Shown here in pieces: positions 27,221-35,547 of a DNA stretch of 64,000 nucleotides; the first letter of the stretch is position 1; each line of letters starts with the position of its first letter. The position numbers were made by a program, and so were the translations under genes. Under the pieces are notes generated by a model, which saw nothing but the letters and a program-made list of their open reading frames with translations, did not search any database and was not told the origin of the DNA. Source of the DNA: Marinobacter sp. es.042 (lineage in GTDB: Bacteria; Pseudomonadota; Gammaproteobacteria; Pseudomonadales; Oleiphilaceae); the NCBI RefSeq assembly GCF_900188315.1, contig NZ_LT897781.1, positions 1,178,001 through 1,242,000 of the forward strand, given 5' to 3'.

Positions 27221-28017
27221 CCATTATTTTCCTGTTCGGTGTTGCTTTTACGGGCCATGGAGGCCGACATACGGTCGATCAAGGGCCGGGGCAGGGCGCC
27301 CAGCGCTTTCAACATCCAGGTGAAGCGCTTGGGGAATGCAATCTCGTTCTTGCCACGCGCCAGACCATTGACAATGCGCTCCGCCGCATCCTCTGCAGAA
27401 ACCAGAAAGGGCATTGGAAAATCGTTCCGATCGGTCAATGGTGTCTTGACGAATCCGGGGGAAACCACCACTACGTCGATCCCTTCGGCGTCAAGGTCTG
27501 CCCGGAGTGCATGGGCAAAATAGGTCAGGGCGGCCTTGGAAGCGCCGTAGCCTTCAGCCCGGCCAAAGGGGAACCACCAGGCGGAAGAGCTGACGATCAC
27601 GAGGGTCGCCGGCTGGCCTTTGGCGCGGCTGCGCCTGAGGGCAGGCAGAGCAATATCGAGACATCGCGCCGTGCCAATCACATTGGTGTGAATGTTCTTT
27701 TCGATAACGTCGCTGTTGTAGTGCGCTATCTCCAGATATTCACAGGTCCCGGCGTTCAGAATCACCATATTCAGGTCGCCGTGGTTTTCCAGCGTACCCG
27801 CGATGGCCTGGAGGTCTTCTTTACTGGTGGTGTCTGCCGCTGCCGGTATAATCCGGTCTGGCGCTGCGGAAGCCAGTTCTTCAAGAGCCCCCTGGCGGCG
27901 GCCGGTAATCACAAGCCGGTGACCACCGCGTGCCAGCGCGCGGGTGACCGATTCGCCAATGCCCGAGCTGGCGCCGGTAATCCAGATATTCGAGGTTTCC
28001 TGAAGTCGATCACTCAT
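27217..28017 (-). CDS. Short-chain dehydrogenase/reductase
   Basis: A 266-residue classical SDR. Cofactor loop ITGASSGIGESVTRAL, LNAG motif in VILNAGTCEYL, catalytic Ser in VIVSSSAWW and the YxxxK motif in YGASKAA, followed by VVVSPGFVKTPLT. The C-terminal extension (KRFTWMLKALGALPRPLIDRMSASMARK) may associate with the membrane. It overlaps both flanking genes by 4 bases in the lipid operon. The substrate is probably lipid-related, by context only. Confidence 0.9.
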   Translation of the reverse strand: MSDRLQETSNIWITGASSGIGESVTRALARGGHRLVITGRRQGALEELASAAPDRIIPAAADTTSKEDLQAIAGTLENHGDLNMVILNAGTCEYLEIAHYNSDVIEKNIHTNVIGTARCLDIALPALRRSRAKGQPATLVIVSSSAWWFPFGRAEGYGASKAALTYFAHALRADLDAEGIDVVVVSPGFVKTPLTDRNDFPMPFLVSAEDAAERIVNGLARGKNEIAFPKRFTWMLKALGALPRPLIDRMSASMARKSNTEQENNG

Positions 28018-28481
28018 CCTGCCTGATCCTTGATCCAGCGAATGGCCCTGCCAATCACCGGCAGGTTTTCGTAGAGCATTTCCCCGGCGTCAAAGTAATC
28101 ACGGTGGTAGCACACCATCCCGTTACGGATTTCGAGGTGGCTAATGCCCTGCACCTGAACTTCACGGCCCTTGCGAAGGCGCTTGTGACGAAGGTGCATA
28201 ACCCAGGGCAAGGCGGCAAACTCACCGTGAACAACGGCTTCACCGAATTCAAAGCGACAGGAAATGACATTCGCATAGGCCCCGGCGAAATAGTGGGTCA
28301 ACTCATCCAGCCCCGTTACGCTGCTCAGCGGGTCCTGGAAGCGAATATCTTCACTGTAAACCCGGGAGAGCTTATTCAGATTACCCTTGTCGAGTTCGTT
28401 GAACAGCGCTCTAAAGTTATCAAGCGTTGCCGGCACCGCGGAATTACGCGTACCTACTTCGATCTTTGAGGCGGTTGTCAT
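28014..28481 (-). CDS. NTF2-like/SnoaL-fold protein
   Basis: A 155-residue NTF2-superfamily protein. FRALFNELDKGNLNKLSRVYSEDIRFQDPLSSVTGLDEL is a typical SnoaL-like start, followed by ISHLEIRNGMVCYHRDYFDAGEMLYENLPVIGRAIRWI. Members of this fold act as small isomerases or cyclases, or are non-catalytic. It is the second gene of the operon, overlapping desaturase and SDR by 4 bases. This subfamily is regularly adjacent to Cfa/DUF1365 clusters. Function unknown. Confidence 0.87.
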   Translation of the reverse strand: MTTASKIEVGTRNSAVPATLDNFRALFNELDKGNLNKLSRVYSEDIRFQDPLSSVTGLDELTHYFAGAYANVISCRFEFGEAVVHGEFAALPWVMHLRHKRLRKGREVQVQGISHLEIRNGMVCYHRDYFDAGEMLYENLPVIGRAIRWIKDQAG

Positions 28482-29434
28482 TGCCTGCTCCTCCTCATTT
28501 TATCCAGTTCGCGTGTTTCTTCCTGAATGTGCTTGGGTATCGGGTTGAGCTCCCAGATGATGCCAAGCTTCGACATCAGCCATAGCCCATACCAGGTGAT
28601 GTCAATTTCATACCACCGGAATCCCTGGCGAACAGATTGCGGCCAGCGGTGGTGATTGTTGTGCCATCCTTCGCCCAGGGTAAGCAGGGCCAGCCAGAAG
28701 TTGTTCCGGCTGTCGTCCGAGGTTTCAAATCGGCGCTTGCCCCAGACATGGGACAGAGAGTTGATGGATACCGTGGCGTGAAACAGCACGACGGTTGAAA
28801 TGAAGAATCCCCAGACAAGCATCTGCAGGCCGTTGGTCCCCAACCCCGGAGCCCACGCGGCCAACGCCTCTCCTAGCCCGTAAATACCAACGGCGGCGAG
28901 AGCAGGCACCAGGGCATCAAACCGGTTAATCAGCCTGAGTTCCGGGAATTTCAGCCAGTCCCGAATCCGACGTTCGTCGGTCGCAAAGCCGGCGTCACAG
29001 GTAAACCACCCCATGTGGGACCACCAGAATCCGCCCTGATGGGGCGAGTGCAGGTCCTGAACATCATCGGAGTGCTGATGATGATGCCGGTGGTGGGCAG
29101 CCCACCAGAGCGGGCCGCGTTGGGCCGCACTGGCACCGAGCACCGCGAATACAAACTGGGCAGGTCGGCTGGTCTTGAACGTCTTGTGGGCAAAATAACG
29201 ATGGTAGAATCCGGTAATCGCAAACATCCGCACGAGGAAGAAAGCAATCGCGAATCCGATGGCGAATGCGCTTACGCCGGTGTAAAACGCCAGGAGGCAG
29301 GCCAGATGGAGCGCAATGAACGGAATAACCCGCAAAAAATTGAATGATCGGGACGTGGTGTCTAGGTGATCCGAACCTGCTTCGGAATCGAACCACCTCA
29401 AAATGTTTGTAAGCCAATGCTGCATTCGGGTCAT
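28478..29434 (-). CDS. Acyl-CoA/acyl-lipid desaturase
   Basis: A 318-residue membrane fatty acid desaturase of the delta-9 type. The histidine boxes are present: HRYFAH (about residues 78-83), HRHHH in AAHHRHHHQHSDD and HNNHH in GEGWHNNHHRWP. Hydrophobic helices lie between them. It is the first gene of the operon and would supply the double bond that the Cfa-type enzyme methylates. The start is the ATG at 29434 with AGGG close upstream; an ATG three codons later is an alternative start. Confidence 0.92.
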   Translation of the reverse strand: MTRMQHWLTNILRWFDSEAGSDHLDTTSRSFNFLRVIPFIALHLACLLAFYTGVSAFAIGFAIAFFLVRMFAITGFYHRYFAHKTFKTSRPAQFVFAVLGASAAQRGPLWWAAHHRHHHQHSDDVQDLHSPHQGGFWWSHMGWFTCDAGFATDERRIRDWLKFPELRLINRFDALVPALAAVGIYGLGEALAAWAPGLGTNGLQMLVWGFFISTVVLFHATVSINSLSHVWGKRRFETSDDSRNNFWLALLTLGEGWHNNHHRWPQSVRQGFRWYEIDITWYGLWLMSKLGIIWELNPIPKHIQEETRELDKMRRSRQ

Positions 29435-29508
29435 ACCCTGATTGCCCTTTCTCTTTAATGGAATCTTGATCGCACACTCAGCCTTGTTGCCGCTAGTGTT
29501 TCATGGAG

Positions 29509-29528
29509 AGTAGTACGATCTTACTACT
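29509..29528. promoter_or_regulatory. Inverted repeat between divergent lipid genes
   Basis: Arms AGTAGTA and TACTACT pair perfectly around six bases. The repeat ends 22 bases before the ATG of the renalase-like gene and lies about 75 bases upstream of the desaturase start, in the only gap between the two divergent units. It is a candidate operator. No regulator gene is adjacent. Confidence 0.5.
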
Positions 29529-29550
29529 GTAATTGGATGCACAATAAACC

Positions 29551-30579
29551 ATGTTTAATCAAACCTTTGATTCGTCACTTATACGCCGTATTGCCATTGT
29601 CGGTTCAGGCCTCTCCGGGCTGACCGCCGCTATCCAGCTGCGCGGTCTGGGCCATGACGTCACGGTCTTCGAAAAAAGCCGTGGGCCGGGTGGCAGGCTT
29701 GCTGCGAAGCGGGTAACCGGCGGATCAGCGGATATGGGCGCGCAGTACTTCACCTCCCGGAATCCGGATTTCCTGCCGTTTCTCCGTAAATTTGCAGGCC
29801 CTGAAAGCTTCGGACCGTGGGAAGGACGGTTTGGTTTCCAGACGAATGCTGATAAATGGGAATCCTTTCCGCAGGAGACCCGTTACGTCGGTATTCCGCG
29901 CATGACAGCGATTACCCGGGCCCTGTCAGGGCATGCTCACATTGTTACCGAGACACGGGTTGCCAGATTGGCCCAAAACGACCAGTCCTGGTCACTCTTT
30001 TCGACCTCCGGCTCGCACCTGGGCGATTTTGATGCAGTCATCGTTACCGCGCCTCCGGCACAGGCTCGGGATTTGCTGGCGGACAGCGGCCTCGACGCTC
30101 TGGCCTCCCACCTGGACGATCCGGTGAGCCGGGTTCTGCCATGCTGGGCCGTTGCCGCCCACTTCCCGGTATCGCCCTGGCCGCATCACGAAGGCATGCG
30201 CTGCAAGCACCCGGCGCTGTTCTGGGTGGCCAACAACTCCAGCAAGCCCGGTCGAGACGACGAGGGTCAGTGGTGGGTTTTGCACGCCAGCCCGGCCTGG
30301 ACCGAAGACCATGTGGGTACACCAGCCGAGGAAGTGGCCGAAAAACTGTTGGCTGCGTTTCGTGAAACGACCGGCTTCGATACCGGTCCGGACGAAGTGG
30401 TTACCCATCGCTGGCTCTATGCGCGCTCTGAAGGCGGAGAACACCCTGGCCATCTATGGTTTCCGGATTACAAGATCGGGCTCGCCGGCGACTGGCTCAG
30501 TGGCGGCCGGGTAGAGGGCGCCTTCGACAGTGCCTGCGGACTGGTTGCCGAACTGACGACCGCTCCCACTACTCAGTGA
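29551..30579 (+). CDS. Renalase-like FAD-dependent oxidoreductase
   Basis: A 342-residue flavoprotein with RRIAIVGSGLSGLTAAIQLRGLGHDVTVFEKSRGPGGR at the N-terminus, which is the FAD-binding start of the renalase-like group, and GLAGDWLSGGRVEGAFDSACGL near the C-terminus. Bacterial relatives oxidise aberrant reduced dinucleotides, or sit next to photolyase or Cfa clusters. It is divergent from the lipid operon across a 116-base gap. Its 3' end overlaps the convergent HD gene by 11 bases. Substrate unknown. Confidence 0.85.
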   Translation: MFNQTFDSSLIRRIAIVGSGLSGLTAAIQLRGLGHDVTVFEKSRGPGGRLAAKRVTGGSADMGAQYFTSRNPDFLPFLRKFAGPESFGPWEGRFGFQTNADKWESFPQETRYVGIPRMTAITRALSGHAHIVTETRVARLAQNDQSWSLFSTSGSHLGDFDAVIVTAPPAQARDLLADSGLDALASHLDDPVSRVLPCWAVAAHFPVSPWPHHEGMRCKHPALFWVANNSSKPGRDDEGQWWVLHASPAWTEDHVGTPAEEVAEKLLAAFRETTGFDTGPDEVVTHRWLYARSEGGEHPGHLWFPDYKIGLAGDWLSGGRVEGAFDSACGLVAELTTAPTTQ

Positions 30580-32053
30580 GGGACTCCTGGTTACCGGTGG
30601 TCACATCGGGTCGGGTATAGAAATGCGTGATGGTGCCGTCACTGAACTTGCTGAAGAAGGCGCTGACGTCGGTGATCTTCTTCAGCGACCGGGTGCGGTG
30701 GATAGGTTCGCGCACGAGCACCTTGATGCCGTTGAAGTTGTCCTGGATGTTCGAGAAGCGCGCCCGCATCGAACAGGTCACTACCTGGGCAGGGCTGAGA
30801 GAAAGCTCTTCGGCCAACCAGGCGCTATGGCGTTCGATCCCCCTGGCTGAGAGGTCTTCCCGGGTATCAAGGTGGTTCAGTTTCACCCGGTTTACAATGC
30901 AGAACGAGAAACTCTTCGGGTGCTTGCGGGCCACTTTCCGGAACGCCTCCCAGAAGAAATTGTCGGTCAGTTCTGCAAAGTAGGCCATGTCGCTCAGGCA
31001 GGTATCCACCCATTCAAAGTTCTCCGGGTCATCGAGCACTTCGTTGATCGCTTCCCGAAGTAGCCAGTCAAAGCCCAGCGCGGTCTTGTGGGCGTAGACC
31101 TTGCGGTACATCTGGTGGCGACTGTAGACAAAGTCTTCGAGCGCCCCCAGTCCTTTCTGGGTTATGGCCAGCCCCAGCCAGGGTTCGGACACATCCCATC
31201 CAAAACGCAGGTTGCTCAAAAGGTGGTCCAGATTGAAACCGCCGATGGTTACCGACGAGTGGAAGCCATCCCGCAGCATGTAATCGGCCCGGTCAGCGTC
31301 GATTTCCCCTGATACAATCGACGACAGCAGATCCATCACCAGCCCGGGTATGTTTTCGCTGAGCGGTGATCCCGCCGCGGCATCCTCTCCCGCAATAAAC
31401 GCCCAGAATGTGCGGGCATGACGACAGAACGTCTCACTGGGTTTTACGTCCGTCGTTTCCATAATGCCGATAACGTCCCGGGCGAAAAGCCCGGCACTTT
31501 CCAGATCCACCGCCATGAGCACATCGTGGGCAACACGCACCGAATAATGCTCGTGTTCCAGTTCATCGGGCTCCTCCGGATGATAGGTGGAATAATCCAC
31601 GCCGCGCCACAGATCCCGGAAGCGGCCGGGACGGGACATCAGTTCCCGAATACGCCGGGCCTGGGTGAACTGATGGGAAAAGCTTGAATGCCCGCTGTCA
31701 TGCAGCAGGCAGCCCAGCCGGATGGTTTTGGCCAGATAGTCGATGGCGTCGAGCTGGCTCAGGCTCAGGTCGGTTTGCTCGCTGAGCTGTCGCTCCCTGA
31801 GGTAGGCGTCGATCATCGAGCGGAACATGCGGGTGCCCACATGCATCACACCAATACTGTGTAGAAATCGGGAATGGGTTGCGCCGGGAAAGACCAGGCT
31901 CAGTATGTCGTTCTGGCAGATGTTTCGCAGTCGCTGGAACAGCGGGTGGTCAATCACCTGGATCTCGTGCCGGTAAAGCGGAATGCCTCCGTGAACCGGA
32001 TCCATGATCAGCTTGTCATAGGCTCCGAGTAGATCGTTTACGGCACGTCGCAT
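30569..32053 (-). CDS. HD-domain phosphohydrolase (SAMHD1/dNTPase-like)
   Basis: A 494-residue HD-superfamily hydrolase. The signature is in order: IMDPVHGGIPLYRHE, THSRFLHSIGVMH, the metal-binding HD in CLLHDSGHSSFSHQF and a later Asp in EIDADRADYMLRDGFHSS. This architecture matches the deoxynucleotide triphosphohydrolase/SAMHD1-like COG1078 group. A nucleotide-hydrolysis role is likely, but the exact substrate is unproven. It is a single-gene unit between the renalase-like gene and the signalling pair. Confidence 0.88.
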   Translation of the reverse strand: MRRAVNDLLGAYDKLIMDPVHGGIPLYRHEIQVIDHPLFQRLRNICQNDILSLVFPGATHSRFLHSIGVMHVGTRMFRSMIDAYLRERQLSEQTDLSLSQLDAIDYLAKTIRLGCLLHDSGHSSFSHQFTQARRIRELMSRPGRFRDLWRGVDYSTYHPEEPDELEHEHYSVRVAHDVLMAVDLESAGLFARDVIGIMETTDVKPSETFCRHARTFWAFIAGEDAAAGSPLSENIPGLVMDLLSSIVSGEIDADRADYMLRDGFHSSVTIGGFNLDHLLSNLRFGWDVSEPWLGLAITQKGLGALEDFVYSRHQMYRKVYAHKTALGFDWLLREAINEVLDDPENFEWVDTCLSDMAYFAELTDNFFWEAFRKVARKHPKSFSFCIVNRVKLNHLDTREDLSARGIERHSAWLAEELSLSPAQVVTCSMRARFSNIQDNFNGIKVLVREPIHRTRSLKKITDVSAFFSKFSDGTITHFYTRPDVTTGNQESLTE

Positions 32054-32167
32054 CAGATGGAATCCTCCGATTTCATGAACTTGGCCTTGTTATATCACAG
32101 GGGCGTGCCAGAATAGGCTTAATCAAGCCAATTTATCGTTTATCGCTGGTAGTTTAGGGCAGTCGCC

Positions 32168-33376
32168 ATGACCTCGCGCACCGAGCGCATACTTATATTA
32201 GACGCCGATGAAAAGGCCCGCACGGATCTCGCCCGTTACCTTGAAGCGAGGGGGTTCTACGTGACCGGCTACCGGGATCTCGCCAGCGCCAAGGCGCTTT
32301 TTGACGATAACATTCCCGATGTCATCTTTGCAGACCTGCCTCCGGAGTCCATCCGGGATCTCGCCAACCGCCTGGAGGAAGCCGAAACATTCACGCCGAT
32401 CGTCGCCTGTTCGTCCAGCGAGTCCAGCGCCGATGTGGTCAGCGCTCTCAGGGCCGGGGCGGCGGATTTTGTCCTCAAGCCTTGTAACGATGACAAGGGC
32501 GCACTGGACGATGTTATCGGGAAATTGTTCGACCGGGTCCGGGTCAACCGGCTGAATCAGCTTTACCGGCAGGAGCTTGAAGAGGCAAATCGTGACTTGC
32601 GGGACGGCATCGCCGAGCTGCGGGCAGACCAACGCGCCGGCCGAAAGGTCCAGTTAAGGATGCTTCCGGAGCACGAACAGGTGATGAGTGGCCTGCACGT
32701 GGACCACATGATCAAGCCATCGCTTTACCTGAGCGGTGATTTTCTGGATTACTTTCGTATTTCCGACGACAAGGTTCTGGTGTACATCGCTGATGTCTCC
32801 GGCCATGGCGCCAGTTCCGCGTTCGTAACCGTACTGCTGAAGAACCTGACCAACCGCTTGCAGCGAAACCTTCGCCGGGGGTCCAGTGAAGATATCCTGT
32901 ACCCGGACCGATTCCTGGAACGCATCAATTCCGAGTTGCTGGACACCGGCCTCGGTAAACACGTAACCGTGTTCGTTGGCATTATTTCCCTGAGCGAACG
33001 TAAGTTGAATTATGCAGTGGGCGCCCATTTCCCGATGCCCATCCTGTCTTTAGAGGGCGGGGAGGCAGCGTTTCTTGAGGGGAGCGGGCTTCCGGTAGGG
33101 CTGTTCGAGACGCCGGAATGGGAAGTGTACGAGGTTCCCCTGAACAAACCGTTTCATCTGACCCTGTTTTCGGATGGAATTCTGGAAGTTATCCGGGAAA
33201 AGGGACTGGATGAAAAGGAGCGGACACTACTTGAACTCGTATCGGGAGGTCGTCACACTATCGCCTCTCTGAGCGAGGCTCTGCATCTGGAACAGATCAC
33301 AGAGCTGCCGGACGATATCGCTATCGTATCGGTAACTGATACCATGAACGGATCAGATAACACCCCGTCGAATTAG
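32168..33376 (+). CDS. Response regulator with PP2C-type (SpoIIE-like) phosphatase domain
   Basis: A 402-residue two-domain signalling protein. The receiver domain (about 1-125) has ILILDADEK, the phospho-acceptor Asp in VIFADLPPES and the Lys in VLKPC. A helical linker (about 126-170) leads to a SpoIIE/PP2C phosphatase domain (about 170-395) with SGDFLDYFRI, IADVSGHGASSA and LFSDGILEV. It is the counterpart of HsbR in Pseudomonas, which works on the anti-sigma antagonist encoded next. HsbR as I know it also carries a kinase domain; this protein ends after the phosphatase. Confidence 0.88.
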   Translation: MTSRTERILILDADEKARTDLARYLEARGFYVTGYRDLASAKALFDDNIPDVIFADLPPESIRDLANRLEEAETFTPIVACSSSESSADVVSALRAGAADFVLKPCNDDKGALDDVIGKLFDRVRVNRLNQLYRQELEEANRDLRDGIAELRADQRAGRKVQLRMLPEHEQVMSGLHVDHMIKPSLYLSGDFLDYFRISDDKVLVYIADVSGHGASSAFVTVLLKNLTNRLQRNLRRGSSEDILYPDRFLERINSELLDTGLGKHVTVFVGIISLSERKLNYAVGAHFPMPILSLEGGEAAFLEGSGLPVGLFETPEWEVYEVPLNKPFHLTLFSDGILEVIREKGLDEKERTLLELVSGGRHTIASLSEALHLEQITELPDDIAIVSVTDTMNGSDNTPSN

Positions 33377-33390
33377 TGGCAGTGTGAAAC

Positions 33391-33882
33391 ATGGCTGGTT
33401 ACAAGATCCTGCAAGCTGAAAAACAGGGCATCTACGTCCTGAAGTTTATTGGGGAAATCCGGCTGAACCTGTGTTCGACGCTGGACAATCTGGTTGAGTC
33501 CATCACCCAGGACCCGGAGTTCAAGACCGTGGTGATCGACCTGACCGAGACCGAGATTATCGACAGCACAACGCTCGGCCTGCTTGCCAAGATCGCCATG
33601 GCGGCCCAGAAACAGAGCAACTTCCTGCCCACACTTATTTCGACCAATCCTGATATTACCCGCATTATCACTTCCATGGGTTTCGACAAGATCTTTATCA
33701 TTGTGCGAGAACCCGCGTCCCGAATTGAAGAGCTTGAAGAGATTCCCGTACTCAGGGCCAGCGAACAACAGGTTCGAGACAAGGTTCTCGATGCCCATAG
33801 AGTGCTGATGGGCCTGAACAGCCGAAACAGGGAAGAATTCAAGAATCTGGTGCGCGCTCTGGAATGTGAAGAGCCCGGCTAA
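33391..33882 (+). CDS. STAS-domain anti-anti-sigma factor, HsbA-like
   Basis: A 163-residue STAS protein. The conserved phosphorylatable serine is in IIDSTTLG (about residue 59), after the VVIDLTETE strand. It lies 14 bases downstream of the receiver-PP2C gene and is its expected substrate. In Pseudomonas the homologue HsbA binds the anti-sigma factor FlgM and tunes motility versus biofilm. The C-terminal 50 residues (SEQQVRDKVLDAHRVLMGL) are helical. The FlgM link here is inference from homology. Confidence 0.88.
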   Translation: MAGYKILQAEKQGIYVLKFIGEIRLNLCSTLDNLVESITQDPEFKTVVIDLTETEIIDSTTLGLLAKIAMAAQKQSNFLPTLISTNPDITRIITSMGFDKIFIIVREPASRIEELEEIPVLRASEQQVRDKVLDAHRVLMGLNSRNREEFKNLVRALECEEPG

Positions 33883-33942
33883 CTGCGCCGCCCTGGTGCG
33901 ACTTTGCCGGTATCACACCTGATCTGACAGAACGGAAGAACT

Positions 33943-35010
33943 ATGTCTGAACAATCGACGCCCCGGAACACTGAGGCAGCCGTGCCGGTACACGATGTGG
34001 CGGTTCTGGGCGGTGGCAGTTTTGGTACTGCCATGGCCAAGGTGCTGGGTGAAAACGGTCACCGTGTTCATTTCTGGATGCGTGGCAAAGCGCAGGCCGA
34101 AGAGATCCGCAGCACCCGAATCAATAGCCGCTACATGCCAGGCATTGAGCTGACCGGTGACATTCAGCCCACCACAGACCTGGCGGACGCTGTCAGCAAG
34201 GCCGAGATCGTCTTTGTTGCCATTCCGAGCAAAGCCTTTCGGGCCGTTATCCGCGAGAACAGCGACAAATTCCGCGACGAACAAATTGTCATCAGCCTCA
34301 CCAAGGGGATTGAAGAGCACGGCTTCAAACTGATGAGCGAGATTCTGCAGGAAGAGATTCCGCGCTGTCGTACTGGCGTGCTCAGTGGCCCCAACCTGGC
34401 TGGTGAAATCGTAAACCGGGATCTGACCGCCACTGTTATTGCCGCCAAGGATCCGGATGTACGCCGCTCGGTTCAGGACCTCCTGGGGTGCGAGTATTTT
34501 CGCGTCTACGCGAACGTGGATGTGTATGGTGTGGAACTCGCCGGAGCACTGAAGAACATCTATGCGATTGTCGCAGGTCTTGCCTCCGCCCTGGAAATGG
34601 GTGAGAACGCCAAGGCCATGCTGATTACCCGCGGTCTTGCAGAGATGAGCCGGTTTGCCGTCAGCCTCGGCGCCAACCCAATGACATTCATGGGGCTGGC
34701 GGGTGTCGGTGACCTGATCGTGACCTGCACCTCATCCAAGAGCCGGAACTTTCGAGTGGGCTATGCCGTTGGCCTGGGCCAAAAACTGGACGATGCCGTG
34801 GCGGAACTCGGGCAGGTGGCCGAGGGCATCTATACCCTGAAGCTCGTCAAGCAGAAAGCCGAGGCCATCGGGATCTATATGCCACTGGTTCGTGGGCTTT
34901 ACGAGATCCTTTACGACAACGCTTCCATCAAGGCGGTCATCAATAGCCTTATGATGTCGGTCCAGAATTCCGACGTAGAATTTATACTGCCGCGGACCAT
35001 CAGCCAGTAA
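33943..35010 (+). CDS. gpsA: NAD(P)+-dependent glycerol-3-phosphate dehydrogenase
   Basis: A 355-residue GpsA, producing sn-glycerol-3-phosphate for phospholipids from dihydroxyacetone phosphate. Motifs: VAVLGGGSFGTAMAKVLGENGH (cofactor loop), LTKGIEE, the catalytic Lys in GALKNIYAIVAG, and GLAGVGDLIVTCTS. There is a short N-terminal extension of about 15 residues before the core. It lies 60 bases downstream of the STAS gene and 42 bases upstream of sixA. Confidence 0.96.
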   Translation: MSEQSTPRNTEAAVPVHDVAVLGGGSFGTAMAKVLGENGHRVHFWMRGKAQAEEIRSTRINSRYMPGIELTGDIQPTTDLADAVSKAEIVFVAIPSKAFRAVIRENSDKFRDEQIVISLTKGIEEHGFKLMSEILQEEIPRCRTGVLSGPNLAGEIVNRDLTATVIAAKDPDVRRSVQDLLGCEYFRVYANVDVYGVELAGALKNIYAIVAGLASALEMGENAKAMLITRGLAEMSRFAVSLGANPMTFMGLAGVGDLIVTCTSSKSRNFRVGYAVGLGQKLDDAVAELGQVAEGIYTLKLVKQKAEAIGIYMPLVRGLYEILYDNASIKAVINSLMMSVQNSDVEFILPRTISQ

Positions 35011-35052
35011 CAGGCCCGCTGAACCGGGACCAGGCCGGAAAGGAGAGAGCCC

Positions 35053-35502
35053 TTGCAACTGCTCATCATGCGCCATGGGGAAGCTGGCTGGCATACGCTG
35101 GATCAGGAACGTGAACTGACAGAGGCCGGTCGGCTCGGCGTGGCTGAGGTTGCCGCTCGCATCGCGGAGTCGCCCTGGCGACCGAAGCTGGTCTGGAGCA
35201 GCCCCTATGTGCGGGCCAGACAAACGGCGGCGATCGTCTCCGAAATTCTCAACTGTCCCGTTGAAGAAAAGATGTTTATCACTCCGGACGACGACCCGGC
35301 AGCCTGCCTTGATGCATTGATTGAACACCACGAATCGCCCTTGTTGATCGTTTCCCACATGCCCCTGGTGGGAGGGCTTGCGACGCTTCTGGTTGACGCA
35401 CATCGCCGGGGCATTCCGTTCATGACCTCCCAGGCCGTCATGCTGGATATGCCGGTAGTCGGCCCCGGGTGCGCTGACTTGAAAGCCCAGTTTCTGCCCT
35501 GA
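35053..35502 (+). CDS. sixA: Phosphohistidine phosphatase SixA
   Basis: A 149-residue histidine phosphatase of the SixA type, removing phosphate from histidine-containing phosphotransfer proteins. It starts QLLIMRHGEAGW with the RHG catalytic motif, and the second histidine is in SHMPLVGGLA. The start is a TTG at 35053 with AGGAGAG about five bases upstream; the next ATG would cut into the RHG strand. It sits between gpsA and the radical SAM gene. Confidence 0.92.
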   Translation: MQLLIMRHGEAGWHTLDQERELTEAGRLGVAEVAARIAESPWRPKLVWSSPYVRARQTAAIVSEILNCPVEEKMFITPDDDPAACLDALIEHHESPLLIVSHMPLVGGLATLLVDAHRRGIPFMTSQAVMLDMPVVGPGCADLKAQFLP

Positions 35503-35547
35503 TATCCCCAGTAAGTCATTTCTGAATCCTCAAACCCGAGCCCGACT

